Below are positions 32,815 through 40,792 of a DNA stretch of 44,356 nt, one piece after another. How positions within the stretch are numbered: position 1 is the first letter of the stretch; every line of letters starts with the position of its first letter. Both the position numbers and the translations under genes were made by a program. The notes beneath the pieces were generated by a model that did no database searches, was not told the origin of the DNA, and worked only from the letters and a program-made list of their open reading frames with translations. Origin of the DNA: CAZOWW01 sp964583765 (GTDB lineage: Bacteria; Actinomycetota; Actinomycetes; Actinomycetales; Kineosporiaceae); the NCBI GenBank assembly GCA_964583765.1, contig CAZOWW010000027.1, positions 1 to 44,356 of the forward strand. Reading direction: 5' to 3'.

Positions 32815-34356
32815 ATGAGCCCACGCACGCTGTTGCGCCAGCCGGGTCGTCTCCGTACGGTCTCCGGCCCCACGGACCACGTGGTCGTGGTCGGCGCGGG
32901 GCTCGCCGGGCTCTCCGCGACCCTGCGACTGGTCGCCGCCGGGCGGCGGGTGACGGTGGTGGAGCGCGCGCCGGGCCCCGGGGGCCGCGCGGGGCTGCTG
33001 ACGAGGACGACGTCCGAGGGCACGTATCGCTTCGACACCGGCCCGACCGTGTTGACCATGCCGGATCTGATCGAGGACTGCCTCGCCGCGGTCGGGGAGT
33101 CCCTGACGGACTGGCTCGACCTGCGCCCGGTCAGCCCCCTGTACCGCGCACGGTACGCGGACGGGTCCAGCCTGGACGTGCACGCGGACACCGACCGGAT
33201 GGCCGCCGAGATCGAGCGGGTGATCGGGGGCGCCGAGGCCGCCGGGTTCCGGCGGTACGTCCAGTTCGTCTCGGCCCTGTACCGCCACGAGATGCGGACC
33301 TTCATCGACCGCAACACCGACTCACCGCTCGACCTGCTCACCGGCGACCTGGCCCGGCTCGTCGCGCTGGGAGCGTTCCGGCGGCTCTCCACCAAGGTCG
33401 GCCAGTACCTGCACGATCCGCGCACCCAGCGCCTCTACTCGTTCCAGTCCATGTACGCGGGCATGTCCCCCTACCGGGCACTGGCCGTGTACGCGGTGAT
33501 CTCGTACATGGATTCGGTGGCCGGGGTGTACTTCCCCCGGGGCGGTCTGCACGCGGTACCGGTGGCGCTCGCCGGGGCCGCCGAGCGCCACGGCGCCCGG
33601 TTCCGCTACGGCACGACGGTGAGCCGGATCGAGCTGCGCGGACGCCGGGCGGTGGCGGTGCACACCGAGAACGGCGAGCGGATCGCTGCCGATGCCGTGG
33701 TGCTCACCCCCGATCTGCCGGTGGCCTGGCGCGACCTGCTGGGCAGGACGCCCCCGCAGGTGCGCCGGCTGCGCTACTCGCCCTCCTGCTTCCTGCTGCT
33801 GGCCGGATCCCGGCAGCACTTCCCCCAGCTCGCGCACCACACGATCGACTTCGGCCAGGCCTGGGGCGAGGTCTTCGACGAACTGGCGGCCGGAAGACCG
33901 ATGTCCGATCCGTCGTTCCTGGTGACCACCCCCACCCGCTCCGACCCGGACCTGGCCCCACCCGGACGGGCGATCTACTCGGTGCTCTTCCCGACCCCCC
34001 ATCTGGCGCCACGTCGGGGAGGTCATCCGCTGGACTGGTCACGGATCGCCCCGGCGTACCGGGAGCATGTGCTGCGCACCCTGGAGGACCGCGGGTACCC
34101 CGGTTTCGCCGAGGGGATCGAGACCGAGCACGTCACGACCCCGCACGACTGGGCCGCGTCCGGCCTGGCCGCCGGGACGCCCTTCGCGGCCGCGCACACC
34201 CTCACCCAGACCGGGCCGTTCCGGCCGGGCAACCTCTGGGGCGAGAACGTGGTGTTCGCCGGATCCGGCACCCGGCCCGGGGTCGGTGTGCCCATGGTCC
34301 TCGTCTCGGGACGCCTGGCCGCCGAGCGGATCCTGGGGCCGACCCGCTCCGGCTGA
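32815..34356 (+). CDS. crtI: Phytoene desaturase CrtI
   Basis: A 513-residue FAD-dependent carotenoid desaturase. The N-terminal dinucleotide-binding fold is VVVVGAGLAGLSATLRLVAAGRRVTVVE (23-50), followed by PGGRAGLL and the substrate-side FDTGPTVLTMP. The C-terminal FAD motif GTRPGVGVPMVLVSGRLAAERI is intact. CrtI converts phytoene to lycopene or related desaturation products at the membrane. The ATG at 32815 follows an excellent AGGAGGAGGG. It is in line with idsA upstream and crtB downstream; a small peptide gene intervenes before crtB. The number of desaturation steps cannot be told from sequence. Confidence 0.95.
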   Translation: MSPRTLLRQPGRLRTVSGPTDHVVVVGAGLAGLSATLRLVAAGRRVTVVERAPGPGGRAGLLTRTTSEGTYRFDTGPTVLTMPDLIEDCLAAVGESLTDWLDLRPVSPLYRARYADGSSLDVHADTDRMAAEIERVIGGAEAAGFRRYVQFVSALYRHEMRTFIDRNTDSPLDLLTGDLARLVALGAFRRLSTKVGQYLHDPRTQRLYSFQSMYAGMSPYRALAVYAVISYMDSVAGVYFPRGGLHAVPVALAGAAERHGARFRYGTTVSRIELRGRRAVAVHTENGERIAADAVVLTPDLPVAWRDLLGRTPPQVRRLRYSPSCFLLLAGSRQHFPQLAHHTIDFGQAWGEVFDELAAGRPMSDPSFLVTTPTRSDPDLAPPGRAIYSVLFPTPHLAPRRGGHPLDWSRIAPAYREHVLRTLEDRGYPGFAEGIETEHVTTPHDWAASGLAAGTPFAAAHTLTQTGPFRPGNLWGENVVFAGSGTRPGVGVPMVLVSGRLAAERILGPTRSG

Positions 34357-34773
34357 GGAGCTCTCCTACCCGGCCGAGGAACTCTCCCGCAGGACGAACC
34401 GTCCCGTCGAACAGCCTCCCTGCCGGTTCCCGTGCCGGGCGCAGGCGTGGCACCCTGGTCCGACTCCGGCGTTCCGGTCCCGGCCCGGACCCTGACACCG
34501 GTGTCCTGACCCTGTTCCGGCGGCTCTGGCCCAGGCGCCGGTGCCCCGCCCTCGTTCCGGCGACCCTCGGCCCAGGCGCCGCCGTCGCGACCCCGTCCAG
34601 GGGGCCCGATCCCGTCCGGTGCCGGGCCCCACGCAACGGAAAGTCACCCCTGCACGTGTCATTACTCCGAACGGGTGAACCCACTCAGGTGACGCCCCTC
34701 ACCGGACGAGACATCTCGTGCCGGACGAATGTCACGCACCCGGCCGACGGGTGCCTCTCCGCAAGGAGTCCGC
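34357..34773. other. Intergenic region between crtI and the small peptide gene
   Basis: This 417-bp gap holds no convincing gene. The left part has degenerate repeats, including two copies of about 40 bp with a shared CCCAGGCGCCG near 34510-34600, and a palindrome GACACCGGTGTC at 34494-34505. The right part is the promoter region of the peptide gene, with an inverted repeat at 34702-34724. Confidence 0.5.
34702..34724. promoter_or_regulatory. Inverted repeat upstream of the peptide gene
   Basis: CCGG-ACGAGA-CA-TCTCGT-G-CCGG forms a 10-bp interrupted inverted repeat about 50 nt before the start codon. It could be an operator or a leader hairpin. Confidence 0.4.
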
Positions 34774-34983
34774 ATGTACCTGACTCGCAGCACGACGAAC
34801 ATCCCCACCACCCAGTCTGCGGCACGTGGCCGGCACCGCACCGAGAGCGGGACCGTCGGGGGCCGCCGGGTGGCCGCCGGTGTCCTCGCCGCCGGTGTGG
34901 CGGTTGGTCTCACCCTCACCGCGGCCGGCCCGGCCTCGGCCATCCCTCTGCCGAAGGTCCTGCACGGCGCCACCGCACGCTGA
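34774..34983 (+). CDS. Small secreted peptide precursor (69 residues)
   Basis: The ATG at 34774 follows AAGGAG by 7 nt, and a strong terminator hairpin begins 11 nt after the TGA, so this looks like a complete independent gene. Residues 1-32 are polar and basic, ending in Arg-Arg. Residues 33-52 are hydrophobic, and ASA at 54-56 is an ideal signal peptidase I site. Cleavage would release only IPLPKVLHGATAR (13 residues). The long n-region with Arg31-Arg32 is somewhat Tat-like. No family was recognised. It may be a peptide signal or small envelope factor, or the relic of a longer exported protein that lost its body. Confidence 0.68.
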   Translation: MYLTRSTTNIPTTQSAARGRHRTESGTVGGRRVAAGVLAAGVAVGLTLTAAGPASAIPLPKVLHGATAR

Positions 34984-34994
34984 GCATCCCGGGT

Positions 34995-35026
34995 TGTCGG
35001 AGGCCGCCCGCGGGTGGCCTCCGACA
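34995..35026 (+). terminator. Terminator hairpin after the peptide gene
   Basis: Perfect 11-bp arms TGTCGGAGGCC (34995-35005) and GGCCTCCGACA (35016-35026) enclose a 10-nt loop, just after the peptide stop codon. There is no U-tract. Confidence 0.75.
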
Positions 35027-35216
35027 GCCACGCGGACGCTGGGTCCGCAGCCGCGAGTTCGCGCGTGACCAGGATTCCGCGGGCACCGGCCGGCGGGACG
35101 GAGCCCGGGTGCCCGGCGCGCGGCAGGGGGTCCGAACCGGCCGGAACCGGACCGACCGGCTACCGCCGATCGGGCGAGATCGGGCGGAATGCTGTGCCCG
35201 GGCACGGACCTGCGGC

Positions 35217-36161
35217 ATGATTCCGCGAGTGAGGGCCAGAATTCTGGACGCAGCGGGCATCGACGAACCGGAGCTGCGCGAGGCGTACGAGGCCTGTCGC
35301 CGCCTGCACGCGGCCTACGGGCGGACCTACTACCTCGCGAGTCTGTTGCTGCCGCCGGCCAAGCGCCCGTACATCTGGGCGCTGTACGGATTCGCCCGGC
35401 GCGCGGACGAACTGGTCGACGCGACGGCCGAGCCGGATCCGCAGGAACTGGCCGGGCTGGCGGACCTGTTCTGGCGGGCGATGGCCGGCGAGCCCACGAC
35501 CGACCCGGTGATCCGGGCGATGGTGCACACCATGCAGCGCTGGCGCATCCCCCGCTCGCACGTCGAGGCGTTCTTCGAGTCCATGCAGCAGGACCTCACG
35601 GTGGCGCGCTACCCGCGCTATGTCGACCTCGAGAAGTACATGTACGGGTCGGCCGCGGTGATCGGCCTGCAGATGCTGCCGGTCCTGGAACCGGTCGGGC
35701 CCCAGGCCGCGCCCCGGGCCCGAGCCCTGGGGCAGGCCTTCCAGATGACCAACTTCATCCGGGACGTCGGCGAGGACCTGCGCGATCGCGGCCGGATCTA
35801 CCTGCCGCAGGAGGATCTCGACGTGTTCGGCGTGCAGGAGGCGGACCTCGCGGCCGGGGTGGTCACCCGGCCGATCCGTCACCTGCTGGAGTTCGAGATC
35901 GAGCGGACCCGGGCGCTGTACACCTTCGCCGAACCCGGCATCGAGATGCTGCACCCCACCAGCCGGGACTGCATCCGCACGGCGTTCACGCTGTACGGCG
36001 GGATCCTCGACGAGATCGAGCGCAACGGCTACCAGGTACTCACCCGCCGCATCGCCGTCCCGCTGGGACACCGTCTGGCCGTGGCACTCCCGGCCCTGCG
36101 GCACGCCCGCGCCGTGCGACGCGACCAGAGCCGCTGGGTCGACACCGGTACCGCCGGCTGA
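35217..36161 (+). CDS. crtB: Phytoene synthase CrtB
   Basis: A 314-residue squalene/phytoene synthase. The first Asp-rich region is YGFARRADELVDA and the second NFIRDVGEDLRDRGRIYLPQEDL, both binding Mg-diphosphate. TYYLASLLLPPAKR matches the family N-terminal helix. The enzyme condenses two GGPP to phytoene, the committed carotenoid step feeding CrtI. The ATG at 35217 gives the right N-terminus but has no clear ribosome binding site; a GTG at 35229 is an alternative. A terminator separates it from the peptide gene upstream, so it probably has its own promoter. It is the last recognised carotenoid gene in the window. Confidence 0.94.
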   Translation: MIPRVRARILDAAGIDEPELREAYEACRRLHAAYGRTYYLASLLLPPAKRPYIWALYGFARRADELVDATAEPDPQELAGLADLFWRAMAGEPTTDPVIRAMVHTMQRWRIPRSHVEAFFESMQQDLTVARYPRYVDLEKYMYGSAAVIGLQMLPVLEPVGPQAAPRARALGQAFQMTNFIRDVGEDLRDRGRIYLPQEDLDVFGVQEADLAAGVVTRPIRHLLEFEIERTRALYTFAEPGIEMLHPTSRDCIRTAFTLYGGILDEIERNGYQVLTRRIAVPLGHRLAVALPALRHARAVRRDQSRWVDTGTAG

Positions 36162-36197
36162 CGGATCCCGCCGGCCGGCGGCGGCTCCTGAGGACAC

Positions 36198-36223
36198 CGG
36201 CGAGCCCGGTGTCGGGCTCGCCG
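36198..36223. terminator. Hairpin between convergent crtB and Rv2175c-type genes
   Basis: Perfect 10-bp arms CGGCGAGCCC (36198-36207) and GGGCTCGCCG (36214-36223) flank a 6-nt loop, 36 nt after the crtB stop. It may end transcription from both sides. Confidence 0.7.
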
Positions 36224-36343
36224 TGGCTCGCGAACCGGTCCCGGCGCGCGGCAGCAGGGGTATCGACAGCTGACAGCTCACCTCAGGGGCGTCGGCGATA
36301 CCGGGCCCCGACCGAGGTCGAGGCCCGAACAGAGACCGAGCGC

Positions 36344-36715
36344 TCAGACCGCCGAGGCCTGCGCCCGACGCCGCACCTCGGTCTTGCGACCGGCGCGCAA
36401 CGCATCCAGGGGCGTTCCGGGCAGGGTGTCGTCGGGGGTGAATAGCCAGCGCACGGCCTCCGGGTCGCTGAACCCCGCGTCCGCCAGCACGATCAGGGTG
36501 CCCCGCAGTTCGGGCACCGGCGCGCCTTCCGCCAGCAGTGCGGCCGGGATCTGCAGCACGTTCCGCTCACCCCGGCGGACGCCGACGAGAAAGCGGTCCT
36601 GGAGCAGGCGACGCACCCGCCCCACATCGATTCCCAAGTGCTCCGCGGCGTCGGGCAGGGTCAGCCAGCCGTCCACCAGTGCGTCGAGCTCATCCACGCG
36701 GTCGTTCACACCCAC
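36344..36715 (-). CDS. Rv2175c-type DNA-binding protein
   Basis: A 123-residue protein matching Rv2175c. An N-terminal winged helix-turn-helix (WLTLPDAAEHLGIDVGRVRRLLQD, about 17-40) precedes the family C-terminal domain (ELRGTLIVLADAGFSDPEAVRWLFTPDDTLPGTPLDALRAGR). In M. tuberculosis Rv2175c binds DNA and is phosphorylated by the neighbouring kinase PknL. The same pairing here, with the PASTA kinase 1.7 kb away, suggests a conserved kinase-substrate link. It is divergent from the lytic transglycosylase gene and may regulate that intergenic region. The GTG at 36715 was kept; a GTG at 36709 is also possible. Confidence 0.94.
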   Translation of the reverse strand: MGVNDRVDELDALVDGWLTLPDAAEHLGIDVGRVRRLLQDRFLVGVRRGERNVLQIPAALLAEGAPVPELRGTLIVLADAGFSDPEAVRWLFTPDDTLPGTPLDALRAGRKTEVRRRAQASAV

Positions 36716-36775
36716 AGACTGCCATGGTCGTTCCCGGCAGCGCGCGTCCGCCCCGATGATTGCTCATTGTTCATG

Positions 36776-36795
36776 TAACGTCACTCTTCGTTACC
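36776..36795. promoter_or_regulatory. Inverted repeat in divergent promoter region
   Basis: GTAACG (36776-36781) and CGTTAC (36790-36795) are separated by 8 nt in an A/T-richer part of the gap between the Rv2175c-type and lytic transglycosylase genes. It is a plausible operator. GTAAC-type half-sites are used by MtrA in other actinomycetes, usually as direct repeats, so the assignment is open. Confidence 0.4.
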
Positions 36796-36874
36796 GCCCC
36801 GTGGGTCGGCCGTCCCGGGGCTCCTCGTGGCGCGGCGGGGCGTCTCTGTCGTGACCTGGGCGAAGAGGGCACCC

Positions 36875-38389
36875 ATGACCGAGCACCCCACACCCCGTAC
36901 GCCGTCCTCGACCCGCACGCCGTCCTCGACGGTCGTCCCCGGGAACGACGCGGCGACCGCGCTGCCCTTCTTCGAGGACTTCCTGCCGCTGGAGTTCCCG
37001 GCGCCGGAGGACCCAGGCAACCGGCCCGGCGCCGAGAACCGTCCGGGGGCCCCTTCGATCCGGGGTGCGTTGCGCCCGCAGGAGGTGCTGCGGCACGCCG
37101 GGGTCCCCCTGGCCATGGCGGCCCTGGTGGCGGGAGGCCCGGCCCCGGGTCACGTGCAGAGCGCTGAGACCCGCCCCACGGCGCGGCTGACGGCACCCCT
37201 GCGCCCCGGTCCCCGGCTCGACCCCGCCCCGGACACCGACCTCGCCCTGGACCTCGCGCTGGACACCGAGCCCGGCCCGGACGCCGAGCCCGATGCCCCG
37301 CTCGCGGCCACCGGGAGGTCCGCGCCGGTTCCCGCACTCAGCCGGGACCGGCAACTCGCCGCTCCTCGCCCCGCCCGAACCCAGCGAGCCACCCGTACCG
37401 GCCGGACAGCCGGACCCTGCCCGGTGGTCTACGTCGTGCGTGCCGGCGACACGGTCAGCGGGATCGCGCATCGGTTCGGGGTGCGCACCCACGCCGTCCT
37501 GTCCGCCAACCACCTGGGCCGCCGCTCGCTGATCCGCCCCGGCCAGAAACTGGTGATCCCGAGCGCCCGAGCGACATCCGGACCGACGACGAGCAAGCCG
37601 CCGACGACCAAGCCGAAGACGTCCAGGCCGGTGTCCTCGTTCCCCGCCGGCACCACCCACCCCTACCTGATCCGGGCCGGCGACACCCTGACGCATATCG
37701 CCCACGCCCACGGCACGACGATCGCCACCCTGCGGAAACTCAACGCCCTGCCCCGCGGCGCGATCCTGCACATCGGGCAGACGCTCCTGCTGCCCGGCAC
37801 CGCCGGTTCGGACACCGCGGCCCCTGCTCGCACGCCGTCCCCCCGTGCCGGACGTCCGTCGACCCGCTCCGGACCGGGCTCCGGCTCCAAGCCGGGCTCG
37901 CACTCGGGATCGGGACGCTCGACGACGCCCGGTGCGCCGGCTCCGGTGGCCCACTCGGCGGCCGCGAACCGTGCCGCGCTCGCCCGGATGGCCGTGCCCA
38001 CGCGGGCGCAGGCCCGGACGATGGTGGTGGCGACGGCCCGGCGGATGGGTGTCGACCCCGCCCTGGCCCAGGCGATCGCCTACAAGGAGTCCACGTTCAA
38101 CCAGCGTCAGGTCTCGGCCGCCAACGCCATCGGCATCATGCAGGTGATCCCGTCCACCGGCGTCTGGTGCTCGAGCGTGGCCGGTCGGCACCTCGACCTG
38201 CTCGACGCCCGGGACAACGTGACCGCGGGCCTGACACTGCTGTCGGCGCTGCTGGATCGGGCCGACGACGTGCCCGAGGCCATTGCGGGCTACTACCAGG
38301 GACTGGAATCGGTGCACCGGCACGGGCTGTACGCGGACACCCGCCGGTACGTGGCGACGGTGCAGACACTCACCGCACGCTTCCGGTAG
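36875..38389 (+). CDS. LysM-containing lytic transglycosylase
   Basis: A 504-residue wall-directed enzyme. It has a polar N-terminus, a weak hydrophobic segment (about 77-97) and a Pro/Asp-rich region. Two LysM modules follow: VYVVRAGDTVSGIAHRFGV at about 185-229 and PYLIRAGDTLTHIAHAHGT at about 263-307. After a Ser/Pro/Gly linker comes an SLT-type domain (about 385-504). The catalytic Glu is Glu405 in AYKESTFNQ, with AIGIMQVIPSTG and AIAGYYQGL. It should bind and cleave glycan strands. The export signal is atypical because the hydrophobic segment lies about 77 residues in. The ATG at 36875 follows GAAGAGGGC; GTGs at 36827 and 36851 are alternatives. The PASTA kinase gene begins 43 nt later. 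Confidence 0.93.
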   Translation: MTEHPTPRTPSSTRTPSSTVVPGNDAATALPFFEDFLPLEFPAPEDPGNRPGAENRPGAPSIRGALRPQEVLRHAGVPLAMAALVAGGPAPGHVQSAETRPTARLTAPLRPGPRLDPAPDTDLALDLALDTEPGPDAEPDAPLAATGRSAPVPALSRDRQLAAPRPARTQRATRTGRTAGPCPVVYVVRAGDTVSGIAHRFGVRTHAVLSANHLGRRSLIRPGQKLVIPSARATSGPTTSKPPTTKPKTSRPVSSFPAGTTHPYLIRAGDTLTHIAHAHGTTIATLRKLNALPRGAILHIGQTLLLPGTAGSDTAAPARTPSPRAGRPSTRSGPGSGSKPGSHSGSGRSTTPGAPAPVAHSAAANRAALARMAVPTRAQARTMVVATARRMGVDPALAQAIAYKESTFNQRQVSAANAIGIMQVIPSTGVWCSSVAGRHLDLLDARDNVTAGLTLLSALLDRADDVPEAIAGYYQGLESVHRHGLYADTRRYVATVQTLTARFR

Positions 38390-38432
38390 TCGCCTCCCGG
38401 TCCCCGGCACCCGGCGAACGTAGACTGCTGGC

Positions 38433-40514
38433 GTGGGGACCGCGGTGCAGGATCCGATCGTCGGGCGGGTGCTGGACGACCGGTACGCCGTGCGGTCGCG
38501 GGTCGCCGGCGGCGGCATGGCCACCGTGTACACGGCGCTCGACCAGAGGCTGGACCGGCTCGTCGCGGTCAAGATCATGCACCCGCACCTGGTCACGGAC
38601 GAACAGTTCGTGCGCCGGTTCGTGCACGAGGCCAGGGCTGCGGCACGCCTGTCCCACCCCAATGTCGTGCAGGTCTTCGACCAGGGCCGAGACGGCGACC
38701 TGCTCTACCTGGCGATGGAGTACCTGCCCGGGTTGACCCTGCGCGAGCTGCTCACCGACCGGGGCGCCCTCGGCGCGCAGGAATCCCTGGACATCATCAG
38801 ACCCGTGCTGGACGCGCTCGCGGCCGCGCACCGGGCCCACCTCGTGCACCGCGACGTCAAGCCGGAGAACGTGATCCTCACCGAGGAGGGCCGGGTCAAG
38901 GTCGCCGACTTCGGCCTCGCGCGCGCGGTGACCGCGGCCACGACCACCGGGACGCTGATCGGCACCGTGGCGTACCTCGCCCCGGAACTGGTCACCGGCG
39001 AGGCCAGCGACGCCCGGGGGGACGTCTACGCCGCGGGCGTCATGTTCTTCGAGATGCTCACCGGCCGGCAGCCGTTCACCGGGGACACCCCGATCCAGGT
39101 CGCCTACCAGCACGTGCACCGCAGCGTGCCGCCTGCCTCGGCCCTCGCCCCCGACCTGGACCCCGGACTCGATCGGGGCGTGGCCGCCCTCACCGCGCGG
39201 GACCCGCGGGAGCGGCCCGCCGACGCGGGCGCAGCGCTCGCCCTTCTGGACGGCCTCCACCCGTCCGGCAAGCCCCTTCCCGCTGCCTGGGGTGCCGTGC
39301 GCCCCGGAGCCACCGACCACGCGGATCCCCTGCCCGCGAGCGGGAGTCCGGAGGCCGGGAGCGCGAGACCGCACGACCTCACCGAGCCCGAGGGGCATCC
39401 CCGGATCCCGATCGGCAACGGCGGGCAGGCCCGTCCCGCGGGCGGCGCCGGCGTGACCGAGGTCGTCGACCTGTCCGGCGGCCTCCACCCCACGGCGGCG
39501 CTGCCCGAACTGCGCCGTGGAGCCGCTCGCGTGCCGACAGCGGATCTCTCCGTGCGGCGACCGCCCCCCGGTACTCCCGGACCGCCCCGCCCACGTCAGG
39601 ACGACGCCACCGACCGGAAACGCGGACGCGCCCGCCGAGGTCGGCGGGGAATCGTGCTCGTGCTGTTCCTGGCCCTGCTCGGGGTGGCCGCCGGGACAGC
39701 GTGGTACCTGCTGCTCGGCCCCGGCGCCGACCGCTCCACCCCCCCTGTCGTCGGACGGATGCAGCCCCAGGCGGTCGCCACGCTCCAGGCGGCGGGCCTG
39801 CGGGCCCGGATCCACCAGCAGTACAGCGACACCGTCCCGGCCGGTCAGGTGATGGACTCCGACCCGGGACCGGGCCGGTCGGTACGCCGCGGCAGCTGGG
39901 TGACCCTCGACGTGTCGATGGGACCCCGACTCACCGCCGTGCCACCACTGGCCGGCATCGACCTGGCCACCGCCCGGTCCCGGCTCTCCGACGCGTCGCT
40001 GCGGGTCGGGGACGTACGCCGGACCTACGACGAGAACGTCCCGGCCGGGCGGGTCGTCTCCTCCATGCCGGCGTCCGGACAGCAGCTGCGGCTCGACCAC
40101 GAGGTCGACCTGGTACTCAGCCGGGGCCCGGCTCCCGTGCCCGTACCGGACGTGCGCCGCACCCCGCAGACCGACGCCGTGGACACCCTGGTGGCCGGGC
40201 ATCTCGTGGGCGAGGTGATCACCGTCCGGTACGACGCCGACGTGCCCAAGGGTGAGGTGATCACCCAACGGCCTCTCGGCGGTACGGCGGCCCGGGGATC
40301 GGTGGTGTACCTGACCATCTCCCTGGGACCGGTGATGGTGCCCGTCCCGCACGTCGTGGACCAGAAGTACTCTGACGCCAAGAAGCTCCTGGAGTCCAAG
40401 GGCTTCCACGTGAAGCGTCAGGGCATGAGCGTGCTGGATCGCGTGCTCACCCAGTCCCCCGGAGGTGGGTCGTCGGCACCACGGGGTTCGACCGTCACTC
40501 TCACGACGGTCTGA
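38433..40514 (+). CDS. pknL: PknL-type Ser/Thr protein kinase with PASTA domains
   Basis: A 693-residue membrane receptor kinase. The cytoplasmic Hanks-type domain (about 14-275) has the glycine loop VAGGGMATVY, Lys47 (VAVKIM), Glu66, HRDVKPENV (Asp141) and ADFGLA (Asp159), with an activation-loop Thr cluster (ATTTGTLIGTVAYLAPE). A Pro-rich juxtamembrane stretch and basic RKRGRARRGRRG lead to one helix (about 407-428) and four extracellular PASTA repeats (about 436-693). PASTA domains sense muropeptides or lipid II, and such kinases tune growth and wall synthesis. The GTG at 38433 lies 6 nt after TAGACT (38421-38426) with no RBS, so a leaderless start is likely. Context (Rv2175c-type protein, LysM hydrolase) matches the mycobacterial PknL locus. 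Confidence 0.96.
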   Translation: MGTAVQDPIVGRVLDDRYAVRSRVAGGGMATVYTALDQRLDRLVAVKIMHPHLVTDEQFVRRFVHEARAAARLSHPNVVQVFDQGRDGDLLYLAMEYLPGLTLRELLTDRGALGAQESLDIIRPVLDALAAAHRAHLVHRDVKPENVILTEEGRVKVADFGLARAVTAATTTGTLIGTVAYLAPELVTGEASDARGDVYAAGVMFFEMLTGRQPFTGDTPIQVAYQHVHRSVPPASALAPDLDPGLDRGVAALTARDPRERPADAGAALALLDGLHPSGKPLPAAWGAVRPGATDHADPLPASGSPEAGSARPHDLTEPEGHPRIPIGNGGQARPAGGAGVTEVVDLSGGLHPTAALPELRRGAARVPTADLSVRRPPPGTPGPPRPRQDDATDRKRGRARRGRRGIVLVLFLALLGVAAGTAWYLLLGPGADRSTPPVVGRMQPQAVATLQAAGLRARIHQQYSDTVPAGQVMDSDPGPGRSVRRGSWVTLDVSMGPRLTAVPPLAGIDLATARSRLSDASLRVGDVRRTYDENVPAGRVVSSMPASGQQLRLDHEVDLVLSRGPAPVPVPDVRRTPQTDAVDTLVAGHLVGEVITVRYDADVPKGEVITQRPLGGTAARGSVVYLTISLGPVMVPVPHVVDQKYSDAKKLLESKGFHVKRQGMSVLDRVLTQSPGGGSSAPRGSTVTLTTV

Positions 40515-40556
40515 GGGTCGGTCGCGGTCCCCGGCCGGCGTCCGACCCTCCCCAGG

Positions 40557-40664
40557 ACCCTGCCTCCGGCCCACCGCCCGACCCTGCCTCCGGCCCACCG
40601 CCCGGCCCTGGCTCCAGCTCGGCATCCGGCCCCGCCCAGGGCCCTGTCTCCGGCCCACCACCCA
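40557..40664. repeat. 24-bp repeats between pknL and the EamA gene
   Basis: ACCCTGCCTCCGGCCCACCGCCCG occurs at 40557-40580 and 40581-40604. A degenerate unit follows at 40605, and another related unit (GCCCTGTCTCCGGCCCACCA) lies at 40641. Read in the EamA frame the repeats encode a DPASGPPP-type Pro/Gly/Ser stretch. Confidence 0.8.
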
Positions 40665-40792
40665 GCCGGGGGCCCGTCCCGCCGCCGGACCCGGCCCTGC
40701 GGCGGGTCGCCCGGCTGGCCTCGCTGGCCCTGGTCGGGGTCACCGCGGTCTGGGGCTCCACCTTCGTCCTGATCAAGGACGCCGTCGCCCGG

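Noticed and set aside
34620..34773. Possible c-di-AMP (ydaO-type) riboswitch before the small secreted peptide
   Set aside because: Only scattered purine/GGTGAA-like pieces are present; the conserved core of that riboswitch is missing.
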